From Molossus alvarezi (taxonomy: Eukaryota; Chordata; Mammalia; Chiroptera; Molossidae): 64,000 bases of DNA. The DNA lies in NCBI GenBank assembly GCA_037176705.1, contig CM073891.1, forward strand, positions 47,122,571 to 47,186,570, read 5' to 3'. The stretch's first letter is position 1, and the number at the start of each line of letters is the position of its first letter. Below the pieces are notes generated by a model. The model was not told the DNA's origin. It worked only from the letters and a program-made list of their open reading frames with translations, and ran no database searches. A program made the position numbers and the translations under genes. Of the stretch, positions 37,644 to 50,690 are shown in pieces.

Positions 37644-38283
37644 GAAGACTCCTTTAAATTATAGAATTTGTGTAATTAGTTAAAGACAAGATGGATACAA
37701 ATTACCTATATAATTTTTTAAATCTGAAATAAGATTGGATTGAATGGAAAATGTACACTATGGTACTTTTTTAAAAGCCTGCACTTGGTTCGAAAAAAAA
37801 TCTTTATCTACAAAAGCCCCAAGTTTCTGAAGCTCTAGTGATGTTTGCTGCTATTCACACCAGGAAGAAGCTCATATGACTGCTCTGCAGACCACTAATG
37901 TGCTCTGTGCTCTTGGACTAGTCATTTCATTTGTTAAGTGACTGGCACTTTTGTGGTGCCATTCTGTTTGCTGCTACTATGCCTGGTCTTGATTGTTATT
38001 GAGACAGTTAATTAATCTCCCTATACCTTAGTTATCCTCCCATTAAAATAGGACACTCTGTGCCAAGTGCTGTGTTAAATATTTCCAATGCAACTATGTC
38101 TTCTCATTCTTTCCCTTCTTATTGGTCCCGCCTTTAAATGGTAGTTTTTATCGATTGGCCTCATCACTGAATAATTTGTGTTGACTACTTTAAATTGCAG
38201 AAGTCATTGCAATTTGTAGTAATTTCCTTTAGATACTATTGCTCAGTTTACAGCATGTGCATAAAATGTTCGTCAACACATTA

Positions 38284-38660
38284 ATTTCCTTGACTTATAT
38301 GGAAGATGGTGTTGTCTGAATGTTTGTGTCTCCCCAAAATTTAAACATTGGAATCCTATTCCCCAAAGATGATAGTATTAGAAGGTAGAGATGCTTAGGT
38401 CATGAATGTGGAGTCCTCATGAATGGAATCAGTGTCTTTATAAAAGAAGCTCCATGTGCCTTTCCACCAAGCAAAGACACAGCAAGAAGGCACCCTCTGT
38501 GAACTAGAATGCAGCTCTCACCAAACACTGCCTCCACTGGCACCTGATTTTGAACTTCCAGACTCCAGAACTATGAGAAATAATTTCTGCAGTTTATAAG
38601 CCACCCACTCTGTGGGATTTTGTTGTAGCAGGCCGAATAGATGAAAGACACTAATATCTT
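38284..38660 (+). mobile_element. Old LTR-like repeat (MaLR/MER type)
   Basis: Contains GTCTGAATGTTTGTGTCTCC, CATGAATGGAATCAGTGTCT and TTTATAAGCCACCCACTCTG, a known medium-reiterated mammalian repeat ending in ACA. Exact family not assigned. Confidence 0.55.
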
Positions 38661-41600
38661 TGACTGGAACTCCTAATAAAGAAGGACTGTATGTTTCAGG
38701 GATAAAAAATGGTTATTGGGCAACTGCTTTTCAGAAAATAAAAAATAAAAGTGTGTCTAATGTTTCATACTGGGTAGTGGTACAACTATCACTTTAGATC
38801 AGATAGAGCACATTTTAAAAATACATGAAACAGAATCAGGAAACAATGAGACAAGTGGGCATAATGGCATATTTGAAAATGTTTGAATGGCCACACAAAA
38901 ACCTAGACCTCTGTGCTGTCAGTGTGCTAACCACAAACCATGCCTGGCTATGTAAATTCAAACTTAAGACAAATCAAAACTAAACTTCCAAAGTTTTACT
39001 AGCTACATTTCAAGTACTTCATAGCCAAAAATGTGTGGCTCATAGATCCCACAGTGGACAGAACAGATAATTGAATTTTTTCATCATCGTCTAAGATGAT
39101 TGGAATAAATGCCATCTAAATGTGATTATGGGCTCAACCAGAGGGTCAGAGCAAGAGAATGACTGTTAAGAATGTAACAAAAAGAGTATACTAAAAAAAT
39201 TTCTATGTTGGTGATATTTAGTTTGAAATCCACCCCCACACACATTTTCTTTCTATTAGTATTTCACATAGTTTGGAAAAGGATAACAGGACTTCAACTA
39301 CTTTGTCTTTTGGATCTAAATTAAGTGACAGAAGACAAATTGTTAGGAGGGTATGTCAGGCACCTACTACAGACAGAAGTACAGAGAAACTGGTCATGAG
39401 AAAAACTTTTATAAATAGATATTTGTAACAAACACCTGTCTACTAAGGGATGTAATGCAATCCATACATTCAAGTATGTGTAGGGTCTCTGGCAATGTAG
39501 CAAATATGTCTACTACATTTTTTATTAAATGATCTAATTGAAAACAACTGACAACTTTAGGATACATTATAGATTTAAGGTAAAAAATTTTAACTAATTT
39601 AACATTGATTAACCACTAAAAAAGACTCTAGTTTTACTCAATCAAATCATAGACTCAACCACTTACACATTTGCCATACTCCCAGGAAATTTGTTGTAGA
39701 ACTTGTGGTGAGACCACAAGACAACATCCAGGACAATGAAAAACAGTTGAAGGATATCACAAGCTAGAAACTGTCAAGTGTGTAAAAAGCAGGCTTATTT
39801 TTTTCTCCAGAAATATTTGTACATACTGAAGCAGAAATCTTTGTGCAGTTCACTAATGTTGATGAAGCAATAGTATGATGCATATTAAAATAAATTCTTC
39901 CAAAAACAAAACAAAAGGACAATCATGACTGGAGCTGTTCTTGCCTTTGGGGAGTAAAGAGAAGACAGGCGTTGAGAACACCAGGAAATCTGAGCTAAAA
40001 CTAAACTCTGTGATGCTGCATTTTCGGTTTTCTTTTCTGAGCCATGAGGGGCCATTCTCTGAACCCAGGGGGCCTAGTTAACTAACACTCATCACCTTGT
40101 GTTGAGAGGCCAGCCAGCTTTTATGTCTTTCCAGGTGTTGGCTGCTTCGTTAAATCTGGGGTGCCCCCACACTTATAAAGCCTAAGCATTCCACACCTGG
40201 TATGTTGGACATGGGGATATTATTAGTAAAATGTATAAATTTGGGGAATCAATTTTTCCCCTGAATTTAGAATCCAATGATGATAAAAATCAGTAGTGTA
40301 AGAAAACTAAAATATCATAATAAGGTCCATTTCAAAACAACTGTTTAATCCATTTATCTTGTATCTTAAAAGCCACATAATAAAAGTGAGGTTTCCCTTT
40401 TATGATATGTACATGTTGCATGTTTATTGTGGTCTTGGGGATATCTGAGGGCAACTCCATTTACCAGATGGCACTCAATACCAGGAATTACATTTCAAAC
40501 TTGAGAAAAAGGCTTTGGCTAGTGGAACACTGCTTTTTTGTGAATGTGTATGTGGTGGTGGTTGTGGGGGGAGGGGGGTTCTTTATAATATACTATACTG
40601 CACACAGCTCGTGTGGTTTATTGGCCCTACTTATGAATCACTTAAAGAGCTATCGAACTAATGCTTTGATACCATAGTCCCATATAACATAATAACCTTG
40701 GTAATTTTTTTGAGTGACTGAATTTATATCTAGTTAGTTCATAACAAGGCAGTGTGGTTTATATTTTTTAAGAAGCTTATACTTAAATTCCTAATCTATG
40801 AGCCTGGGATTTCTCATTCTAAATGGTAGGGTCTTTGGCAGATTTCTTCCTTCACTCGCGTTGGGAAGTATTTGCACTCACTGGACTCCTGGAGACTTTT
40901 TAGAACTTTCAAATCCATCCAAAACAGTGTTTTTCTCTAGTCATGTAGCACTAAATATGAGGAGACAACTTCATGGTTCCTGAAACTGTCTATGTTGATT
41001 AATTATTTAATCATGCTATATTTATATGCTTTTAAAATTCACAATAATGTTAGGTGGGAAATAGCAAAATTATGAAAATTGCTGAGCTTAAAGGTCAGAT
41101 GAAGCATATTGCTCAATATTTTAATCTAACACTAAATGAAGAAAAATAACTCTAGGATGAACCAAATGTTCTCACATGCAACTCTAAAACAGAATTATAC
41201 CTCATATATTGAATAGGTGATGACATTTAGCAGAACACCCACATGGAGAACACCAGATTATAGCTATCTTAAGTTTTTTTTATTGCTCTGATAAAAGAAA
41301 AATGTTCATAGAGTTTTCTGAATCTCTTTTCTAAACAAGAAAGGTTACAACCTTCTCTAAAAGTAAATTACATATTTTCTTTAACTATGTCTGTTTGTCC
41401 CTCAAATAATACATTTATTGTAGCATTTATTATGTTTAAAGGGTACTAATATTTTTTTCAGGTTTCTTTTTTTTTCTTTCTTCTTTTTTTCTGTCTTTTA
41501 TCCTCAGAAACAACTTCCTAATCAAAGTTCTATTACATGTTGTGGTTATTTAGCATCATTTGAAGAATAACTTAGAAGAATATATTGTGTCTCGTTTAAT

Positions 41601-42512
41601 ATTTAATTCAGGATTTCTGTACAATATATAGCTTTAATGCCCCATGATTTAACATTTCTAATTACAGATTTATTTAATTACTTATTAATATACACAGAGA
41701 TAGTGCAAAGTCAAAATCAGCTGGTCCAAGTCTTAATTATCCACTTACTAACTAAGAAAACCTAGACAAATTAACTCACTTCACTCAACTGCAAAATGAT
41801 AATAAAAATGATATAAAAAGGGTTGTGATAGTTGTTTATAATTATAAATTTGATCATAAGTAATTATAGTAACACTTGGAGAATAGTCATACAAAGCACA
41901 TGGGAAATATTTAGAAACATTATACAATTTTAGTAATTATTTTCGTTGAAACTGAAACATATAAGATACTCTTTTGGTCATTTAATGTCTCAAACAAAAA
42001 ATACCCCAATTAAAATGTAGAGTGAAATCTCCAGTCTATAAAGAACATGCATGTACTACTGTGCTAACATAAATTCGCATGTTATAAAATATACTGAGAA
42101 CTTAAAGGAGAAAAAAATTTTTAAATGCAGCGTGAAGGCAGGCTATTGGCATAATGACATTAGGAAACCCTCTAGTGTTTAACAGTTATTTAATCTGAAG
42201 TGGCAGTTAATATTTTTAAATAAATTTTAAGTGACACTAGATAGGAATTTAAGTTTTCCACATGCGTCCATGTATTAACTAAACTGGGGAAGCAGGAAAA
42301 GCTACAGAATTCCATGTTATCAAATATTGCTAGTGAAAAATTGTATATAAGTAAAATAATTTGCTATTTTAATATGTAAAAAGTTTTGGGTATGCTCAAC
42401 TTTGCATTGTCATCTTGCCTGGATAAATGTTATTAAAATAATTATTTTAATGTTATTTAAGGGAATTATAACATTCATTATTAACTGTATTTGTGTTTTC
42501 CATTAAATCAGT
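38661..42512. other. Intergenic, AT-rich
   Basis: No gene or young repeat. A probable MIR fragment lies near 41715-41840. A G-rich run is at 40566-40580. Otherwise I see nothing identifiable. Confidence 0.6.
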
Positions 42513-42527
42513 AAAAAAGGGATTCAA

Positions 42528-42774
42528 GCCCTGGCCGGTTTGGCTCAACGGTTAGAGCGTTGGCCTGCGGTCCGGAGAGACCCGGGTTCGGTTCCCCCTG
42601 GGGGCACGTGCTTTGGTTGCAGTTTGTCCCCGGCCCTGGTTGGTCGTGTGGGTGGCAGCCACTCGATGTGTCCCTTTCACGTCGATGTTTCTCTCTCTCT
42701 CTCTCTTCCTCTCTCTCCCTCCCACTCTATCTGTACAAAAATTGGAAAAATGTCCTCGGGTGAGGATAAAAAAA
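42528..42774 (+). mobile_element. Ves-type SINE
   Basis: Well-preserved full-length copy with A and B boxes, CACGTCGATGTTTCTC and GTCCTCGGGTGAGGATAA. TSD AAAAAAGGGATTCAA at 42513-42527, repeated after the A-tail. Confidence 0.95.
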
Positions 42775-43494
42775 AAAAAAGGGATTCAATACCAACATGC
42801 TTTATCCAAAAGATTCTTATTGACTGGATTTCTCAATGCTAACCATTTTTTCCTATTTCCAAATAATTCAAGCTGGCCACCCATTTTACATTCAAGTGTA
42901 TAAAGTATATGATGGAATATAGATTATCCACTAGAGGTTACAGCAGTATCTTAGTGACTATCAAAAACTATTTAGACTCTGAATAGGCTTTATTAATTTT
43001 CACCAAATGTATCCAAAATGTTTGATGTTTGTCTTCAAACAGAATGACAAGATAGTAATACATTTACCATTTGATTTTATGCATAGACACATACAAATGC
43101 ATAAACCAAGTCTGTTCGTCAATCTATCACAAACTTCTCTAAGAAAAGCCAGTTTAAAATTTAGTAGTCTATTAGATTTTTAAGTGACCCAAAGGCTGTC
43201 AATTTACAAGAGAAAAAATTGAAGCTGAAAGCAGTTTCACTTTTCTAGAACTTTTAAGGATCTTATTTTCAGATACGCATCTTTAGACATTGATTAAAGA
43301 CAAACACCAACATGCTTCATTAACGCTCTACTGAGATTTATTTAGGCTCTAATAAATACCTTCTTAATAGTATATAATTTGAAACAGCATAACTTAGTCA
43401 CTATTAATACGGACTGACACTAGAATTTATTTTCAATAATTATGAAAACATTGAATAAAATATTTATAAGGATACACTTATAATAAATTGATAT

Positions 43495-44354
43495 TGTTAC
43501 ACAACCAGGGCAAGGACGATGGGCCAGGTACAAAAACTCAACGACGCAGAGAGCCCCGGATGCCTAGCAAGGGACAAATCTATGCAAATAAGAACCTTGC
43601 CCCCAGGTGGCCTTTCCTCCCTAGCATATCGCTGGTCATCGGTTTGGACTCCCTGGCTTTTCATATCACTAGTAATGCTACTTATGCAGTTTAGACCCCC
43701 TGACCTTTTCCTTCCTAAAGATAACTTCTAGGCCTCAGGTATATTTTTAGCTCTAGGCCCCAAAAAGCAGCAAAACCAGACAAGTGACACCATGGCTGCT
43801 TCAGGACCAGCTGCGCTGACTAATGACCCCCTGCACTGATACCCACCAATCAGTGGAGACCACAACCTTGAAAGAGCACCCCTGGACAACTGATTGATAT
43901 TCTACTGAGCCCTTCCCCTGAGAACTCCCTTAAGATTGCCCCCTGCAAGAGATCTGCACTCAGGATGAAGAACCCGGAGCAGGCTCCCTCCCCTCCTCCC
44001 AGAGGATCATGCCAGCACCATTCCCTTCCCCCTTCTTCCCTCTAAGGGACCCTGGGAGACTTGCAACAAGGGGAGCAATGGGCAGGGATAGCTCATCCCA
44101 GACTAACCCCCCCCCCCCCGCCCGGACCTGTCTCCAAGGCCCCCTTTTCTCTGACTACCCAGTAAGCCAGAGCCGCCCAGCCTGGGCTCTCCTGTTGCTT
44201 CTTCTACGTCCTTCCTTGTTTCATTGTCCTAAGTGTGTTTTTGCTGAGGCCAATAAATTCTTGCTTGCTTTACTTTCAATTTCGTTGTCCTTAAAATCTT
44301 TTCTGTGCTGACAAGAGGAACGAAGGTCCCAGCAGGTAGCCCCAGTTAGTAACA
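43495..44354 (+). mobile_element. Solo LTR, class I-like endogenous retrovirus
   Basis: An 860-bp TG...CA element (TGTTACACAAC to GTTAGTAACA) with a 4-bp ATAT duplication at 43491-43494 and 44355-44358, as for gammaretrovirus-like ERVs. AATAAA is at 44252-44257. It contains a C-tract at 44107-44118. No viral coding sequence remains. Confidence 0.75.
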
Positions 44355-44606
44355 ATATCTTTAAATCTTTTGATTCAAAATTTTCACTCCAAACAATTAG
44401 ATATTTCTGTAGCCACAGCCCAGTCCTGCACGAGGACTTGTCAATACTAAAATGTTAACTTTTTCCTGGTTCCAAGTCATTGTACAAGCGATGTCTATTT
44501 ATAAAAGACTTTCCTTGTATCCTTAATATATTGTTTTATACATCTTGACTCAAAACATTTATGGAACATTCTGCTAGGTGCTAAAGATATCACAGTGACT
44601 TTATAT

Positions 44607-45083
44607 ATTGTGGTAGGAAGAAGAATGGCTCCCCAAAATGTCCATCTTCTAATCCCTGTATTCAGTGAGTATGTGACCTTAAATAGGAAAAGGGGCTTTG
44701 TGTGTGTAGTTAAGATTAAGAACCTGGACATGGGTTATCAAAGTGGACCCTAACTCATCACATGAGTCCTTTGAATCAGAGACCCTTTCCCAGCTGTGTT
44801 CAGTGCGATACCCATGATGGCTGAGAAAGAGTGAAATACAAATTGCTGATGAATGAAGGGGGACCACAAAGTAAAGAATGGGGGGAGCCTCTTGAAGCCG
44901 AAAAGGCAAGGAAATGGATACTCCCCTTAGAGTTTCCAGGAGGAGCACTCCCATGCCATCATTTTGATTTTATCCTAGTCAGACCAATGTCAGACATCTG
45001 ACCTACACTGACAAAGATAATATGTATTGTTTTAAGCCACCAAATTTGTAGTAATTGGCTACAACAGAAATAAAAACCAATGC
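44607..45083 (+). mobile_element. MLT1-like MaLR LTR
   Basis: ATGGCTCCCCAAAATGTCC, AAAAGGCAAGGAAATGGATA, CTGACCTACACTGACAAAGA and GTTTTAAGCCACCAAATTTG follow the order of an MLT1 LTR. Diverged, with approximate ends. Confidence 0.75.
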
Positions 45084-46440
45084 AAGTGTATATGTATTCT
45101 CTCCCTGAGTAGCTGTAAACTCTTTAAAGGTAGGAATTAAGCTGTACATTTCCTTACATCTTTCCAAAGCGCCTATTTTTATGCTTTTCTCTAAGTAAGT
45201 GAGAAATCTTGATTAAATGATATAATAAGGAAGTTTTCAAAAAAACTATCTCTATTATTTAGGTTGTGATGGCAAGCTTAACCTCATAGTGGTTTCTGCC
45301 TTGCTCTGTGCAATGATGCGTTCAACTGCTCTCTTAGAGAAACATTTAGCAATGTGTTGCTTATTCAAGTAATCGGGAGAAAGCACAAAAATTACACTTG
45401 ACATTATTGCAGAAAGATTAGCAAACAATTGTGTTGTTTTGAAAGACAGAGATCTGTGTCTTTGAAAGAGGAAGTTGTGAAACTGTCTTTTCCTTTATCT
45501 ATTTAGATTCCTAAGAAGGAGGCTTTTACAACCAGTATTATCCTTGTTGAAGGCTCTTTTCTAGTCTGGCACTCTTCCAGCCAGGTTTATCTGATACCTT
45601 GGGCTTCCTGGAGCCTCCTCTGGGATGTAAACCCAAAGTTTCTGTGCAAAATGTAACTGAAAAATTGATGTAACAGTGTGAAAAATTGCCAAATAATTTA
45701 TTAGAAAGGAGCAGAAAAATAGTTACAGAAATTACACAAGGTCTGTCAAACACAGATGGGTTTTGCTAAAAATCCTTGCCACATCCTCTAGGACATGTGG
45801 GTGTAAAGTGGGTAATGAAAGTATTTCTATCCCCCGCCACACCTCACTGGCCCATTTACTATTTCTTGGATGACTGTTGTATTTACACATCTTATTGCAA
45901 ACATAAATCATACGTTGAAATCTACTCCAATTCTTGCACCTGCCGGAAAATGGCATTAATAATCTTTGAGTGCCCAAAGTATTAATAAATATGAGGTCAT
46001 ACAAAGGTATAGAAGACATGATCCCCATCCAAAGGAATGATTGCCTACTAATATGCCTACAATGATAACCTGAGAGGGCCATCGGACATGTATAAAGTTA
46101 TTTCCTGTATTTTTACATTTAATATTGTGTCTCCATTCTTTATATTGCTTTTCTTGTGATTTTTAAACTGTTAAGCAAGTAGAACTGGATTTATTCTTTT
46201 CCTCTTGTCCTCAGTTATCCTCATTTTTGGTCATTATAATGTTAGTCAATATTATTTATTTGTTTCCACTTATTGCAACCTTATTATTTTTCACTACATT
46301 TTCCAATTTAAAAATAACTAGGAATACCCTTTCCGTTAATTTTAAAAATGTGTGCATGGTGAATCACCAGGTTATCTCCCTTACTGACCTTGCTGTAAGG
46401 ATTTAGATTAACTCCAAATCATAAATAATAGACAATTATT
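45084..46440. other. Intergenic, AT-rich
   Basis: No gene seen. A possible L2 end lies at 45085-45190. The rest has no repeat I recognise. Confidence 0.55.
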
Positions 46441-46625
46441 GGAGCACTGTTCTAAGCACATTTTATACTTGGTTTTTAAATACTTCCTTAAATCCTCATG
46501 ACGAACATAAGAATAGGTACTATTATTATATCTACATCACAGATACTGAGTTTTACTATAGACAGCTAGATATGACAAAGCTAAAATGGGAACCCAAGCA
46601 TTCTGCTTCTGAGACTGATGTTATA
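46440..46625 (-). mobile_element. MIR SINE
   Basis: Reads on the plus strand as the complement of a MIR: ACAGATACTGAGTTTTACTA, GACAGCTAGATATGACAAAG, GGGAACCCAAGCATTCTGCT. Old. Confidence 0.6.
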
Positions 46626-46899
46626 ACCTATAACAACAACAACAACAACAGGAGATTCCAAAAAGGTGGCGGAGTGAATGGAAGCTACACAGACGATCTG
46701 CCAGGACCAGCTGGAATTACAACTAAAATAAAAACAATCGTCGGGAAAAAGCAATAGAAAAGTAGCTTCAGATGACCATATAACCAGGGACACTGAATCA
46801 AGCCTGGTAGATCTGTGGAGGCAAGAAAGGGGAGCTGGTGGCCTACTGACAGCCCCGGTCTTAGCTGTGAGCAGTGCCCTCAGTTAAAATCCCAAGCCA

Positions 46900-47070
46900 A
46901 CCCTGGCTGGTTTGGCTCAGCGAATGAAGTGTCAGCCTGTGGACCAGAGAGTCCTGGGTTCGGTTCCTGCTAGGAGCACGTACCAAAAAAGAAAAACAAA
47001 ACAAAACAAAACAAAATAACAAAACCATAAAAAGATATATATAGTTAAAAAATAAATAAATAAATAAAAA
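46900..47070 (+). mobile_element. Head-only tRNA-like SINE in L1 5' UTR
   Basis: About 85 nt of tRNA-like head (A box TGGCTCAGCG, B box GGTTCGGTTCC) ends at GAGCACGTACC and passes directly into a long A-rich tail; no CT block or GTCCTCGGGTGAGG module. TSD TAAAATCCCAAGCCA at 46885-46899 and 47071-47085 is perfect. Confidence 0.85.
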
Positions 47071-47667
47071 TAAAATCCCAAGCCAGCTCTACAGTGCAGA
47101 GAGCTGGGACAGGGGACTAAATAGGCTGCAGCCATTCACCTTGGGCTCTGGCAGAGGGAGGGCAGACAGACTGGACTGGAACTGAGTAAAGACACTCAGC
47201 ATTTGGAGCATGCTCAGAGTTTTTGCTGAGTCATGGCCGCACAGGACATGGCTATCTTGCTCCTTCTTGGAGCTCTGGGGAAAAGCAGCAGCCCCTCCCT
47301 CAGAGATTTAACCCCACATAGCTGGGCCAAAGAAATGCAAATTGAGGCTTATTAACAACCAGCATCTGCCCCACCCTCTGGAATCCTCTTACACTGAACA
47401 CATGAGGGAGTTTTTCATTCAACTGAGACCTCAAGGTTCTACAAGTAACTGACACTAATAGCCTCCAGGCAAAAAGCTAGAGGATAACTGAACCTTTCCT
47501 GGGCTGGTAAGTAAGTCTTACTACCCAGGAAAGTAAGACTTGACAGTGGTGTTTAATGTGGGTCCTCCCATGCTCATCCAAATCCAGTAGAGAGAGTCAA
47601 AAACAGCAAAACACCAACACACACAGGGAAAATTTGGCAGGATCCAAAACGCACTTATATAACCAAA

Positions 47668-48535
47668 ATGGTGAAGCAAATCTCATTGAAAGAACAAGAA
47701 ACCTCTACTGAAGATGAGATAAATGAAATGCAGTTAAGTAAGTTATCAGATGTAGAGTTCAGAGCCATGATCTCGAGGAAACTCAACAGGATGAGTAAGG
47801 ATACTAACACCATGAATAAAAATATAGAAACATTGAAAATCAACTAATTGGAAATAAAAAACCACAAAGAAGAAATGAAGAATGACATAGCAAAAATAAA
47901 GAATACAATGAAATGACTAAATAGCAAAGTAGAGGAAGCTGAGGACTGAATCAGTGAATTAGAAGACAGGGTAGAAAAAATCAACCAATCAGAAAACCAA
48001 AAAGAAAAAAAAAAAAAAACAATTTAAAAACACAAAGACAGCTTAAGAGAACTGTGGGACAACTGGAAACGTAATAATATTCGCATCATAGGAGTCCCTA
48101 AAGAAGAAGAAAATGAGCAAGGGTTAGAAGAATATATTTGCAGAAATAGTGACAGAAAACATTCCTAACTTGGTGAAGGAAGAAGGCATTCAAGTTCAAG
48201 AAGCACAGAGAGCTCTAAGTAAGAAGAAGCCAAACAGGCCCACACCACCAAGACACATAGTAATTGAAATGTCAAAAATTAAAGATAAAGAGAGAATCCT
48301 AGAGGCAGCAAGTGAGAAGCAACAGGTTACCCAGCTGGCTCTCAACAGAATAAGGCTCTCAGCTGGCTTCTCAACAGAAACACTACAGGCCAGAAGGGAA
48401 TGGCATGAAGTAATCAAGGTCATGAAAAGCAAGGATATGAATCCAAGACTACTCTATCCAGCAAGGCTATCATTCAAAATAGAAGGTCAAATAAAGAGCT
48501 TCCAAGACAAAAACAAGTCTAACGAAATATATTAG
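47668..48535 (+). pseudogene. L1 ORF1 (ORF1p), broken
   Basis: Starts at ATG 47668 with MVKQISLKEQ, enters a Lys/Glu-rich coiled-coil-like region and ends in a conserved C-terminal part (RPTPPRHIVIEMSKIKDKER, then QARREWHEVIKVMKSKDMN) with TAG at 48533-48535. In-frame stops near 47845 and later, and a frame change before 48149, destroy it. ORF1p is an RNA-binding trimer needed for L1 mobility. Confidence 0.85.
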
Positions 48536-48623
48536 CACCAAACTAGCACTGCAAGAAATGTTAAAAGGACTGCTTTAATTAGTAGAAGAAATAGGAAGAA
48601 AAATATAACCACACTAAACAAAA

Positions 48624-50657
48624 CTGGCAATAAATAAGTACATATCAATAATCACCTTAAATGTAAGTAGTTTGAATGCTCTAATAAAAATATACAGAGT
48701 AGCTGAGTGGATAAGAAAGCATGACTCACATGTATGTTGTTTACAAGAGACCCATCTCACCACAAAAGACTCACATAGGTTGAAAATGAAGCAAATTGAA
48801 AGGATAAAAGAGCTGGAGTAGCAATACTCATATCTGATAAAATAGATTTCAAAATGAAGGCCATAACTAGAGACAAAGAAGGCCATTACATAATATTAAA
48901 AACATCTATCCAACAGGAAGATATAACCTTGGTAAACATATATGCACCCAATATAGGAGCACCAAAATATATTCAAAATCTGGAGGACTTAAAAAAAAAT
49001 CTTGACAGCAAAACAATTATAGCAGGGGACTTCAACACCCCGCTAACATCACTGTATAGATCCTCTAGACAAAAAATTAACAAGGAAACAGAGACTCTAA
49101 ATGAAGAACTACATCAAATAGATTTAATAGATATCTATAGAGAATTACACCCCAAAACTGCAGAATTCACATTCTTCTCAAGTGCACATGAAACATTCTC
49201 AAAGATATACCACATGTTAGGACACAAACTAAGTCTCTACAAGTTCAAGAAGATTGAAATTATATCAAGCATCTTCTCAGATCACAATGGCATGAAATTA
49301 GAAATCAATTGCAACAAGAACATGCAAAGATATTTGAACACATGGAGGCTAATATCATGTTATAGAACAATGGATGGGTTACCAAGGAAATCAAGGAAGA
49401 AATTAAAAACTTCCTGGAAACCAATGAAAATGAACACTCAACAACACAAAATCTAAGGAATGCAGTGAAAGCAGTTGTGAGAGGGAAGTTCATAGCACTA
49501 CAGGCCTACCTCAAGAAAGAAGGAGAATGTCTAATTGACTATCTAACCTCACAGGTTAAAGAACTAGAAAGCAAACAAAAAGAAAACCCCAGAGAAACTA
49601 GAAGGAAGTAAATAGTAAAGATCAGAGCAGAAATAAATGACATGGAGACCAAAAAAAAAACAAAACAAAAACAATTCAAAGTATCAGTAAAACAGAGCTG
49701 GTTCTTTGTAAAGATAAACAAGATTGATGGACCTTTAGCTAGACTCACCAATAAACAAAGACAGAGAACCCAAATACACAAAATCATAATGAAAGAGGAG
49801 AAATAACAACTGACACCACAGAAATACAAAGGATGGTGAACAAATTTTATGAACAATTAAATGGCAACAAATTGGAAAATCTAAGCAAAATAAACAAATT
49901 TCTAGAAACACATAGTCTTTCAAAACTAAACCAGGAAGAGATACAAAACTTGAAAAGACCAATCAGTACGAAGGAAATTGAAGATGTCGTCAAGACTTGC
50001 CCAGCAAACAAAAGCTAGGCCTGGATGGCTTCATGGGGGAGTTTTACCAAACATTCAAAGAAGAACTAATACCCATTCTCCTCAAACTATTACAGAAAAT
50101 TCAAGGAGAAGAAAGACTTCCAAACTCGTTTTATGAGGCTACCATAATTCTAATTCCAAAACCAGAAAAAGACACTACGAAGAAAGAAAACTACACACCA
50201 ATATCCCTGATGAACATAGATGCCAAAATCCTGAACAAAATACTAGCAAATCAGATCCAACGATACACCAAAAAAATTATTCACCATGACCAAGTGGGAT
50301 TCATCTCAGGGATGCAAGGCAGGTACAATATTCGCAAATCAATAAATGTGAAACACCACATAAACAAAATGAAAGATAAAAATCATATGATCATATCAAT
50401 AGATGGTGAAAAAGCATTTGAGCCCTGGCCGGTTTGGCTCAGCGGTTAGAGCATCGGCCTGCGGTCCAGAGAGACCCGGGTTCGGTTCCCGCTAAGGGCA
50501 CGTACCTCAGTTGCAGTTTGTCCCTGGCCCTGGTCGGTCGTGCGGGTGGCAGCCACTCGATGTGTTCCTTTCACATCGATGTTTCTCTCTCTCTCTCTTC
50601 CTCTCTCTCCTTCCCACTGTACCTGAACAAAAAATGGAAAAATGTCCTCGGGTGAGG

Positions 50658-50690
<33 letters not shown>

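Noticed and set aside
48854..49456. Long open frame (200 codons) that could look like a gene
   Set aside because: It is the endonuclease part of L1 ORF2, with GDFN and SDHNG motifs, lying inside a complete L1 framework.
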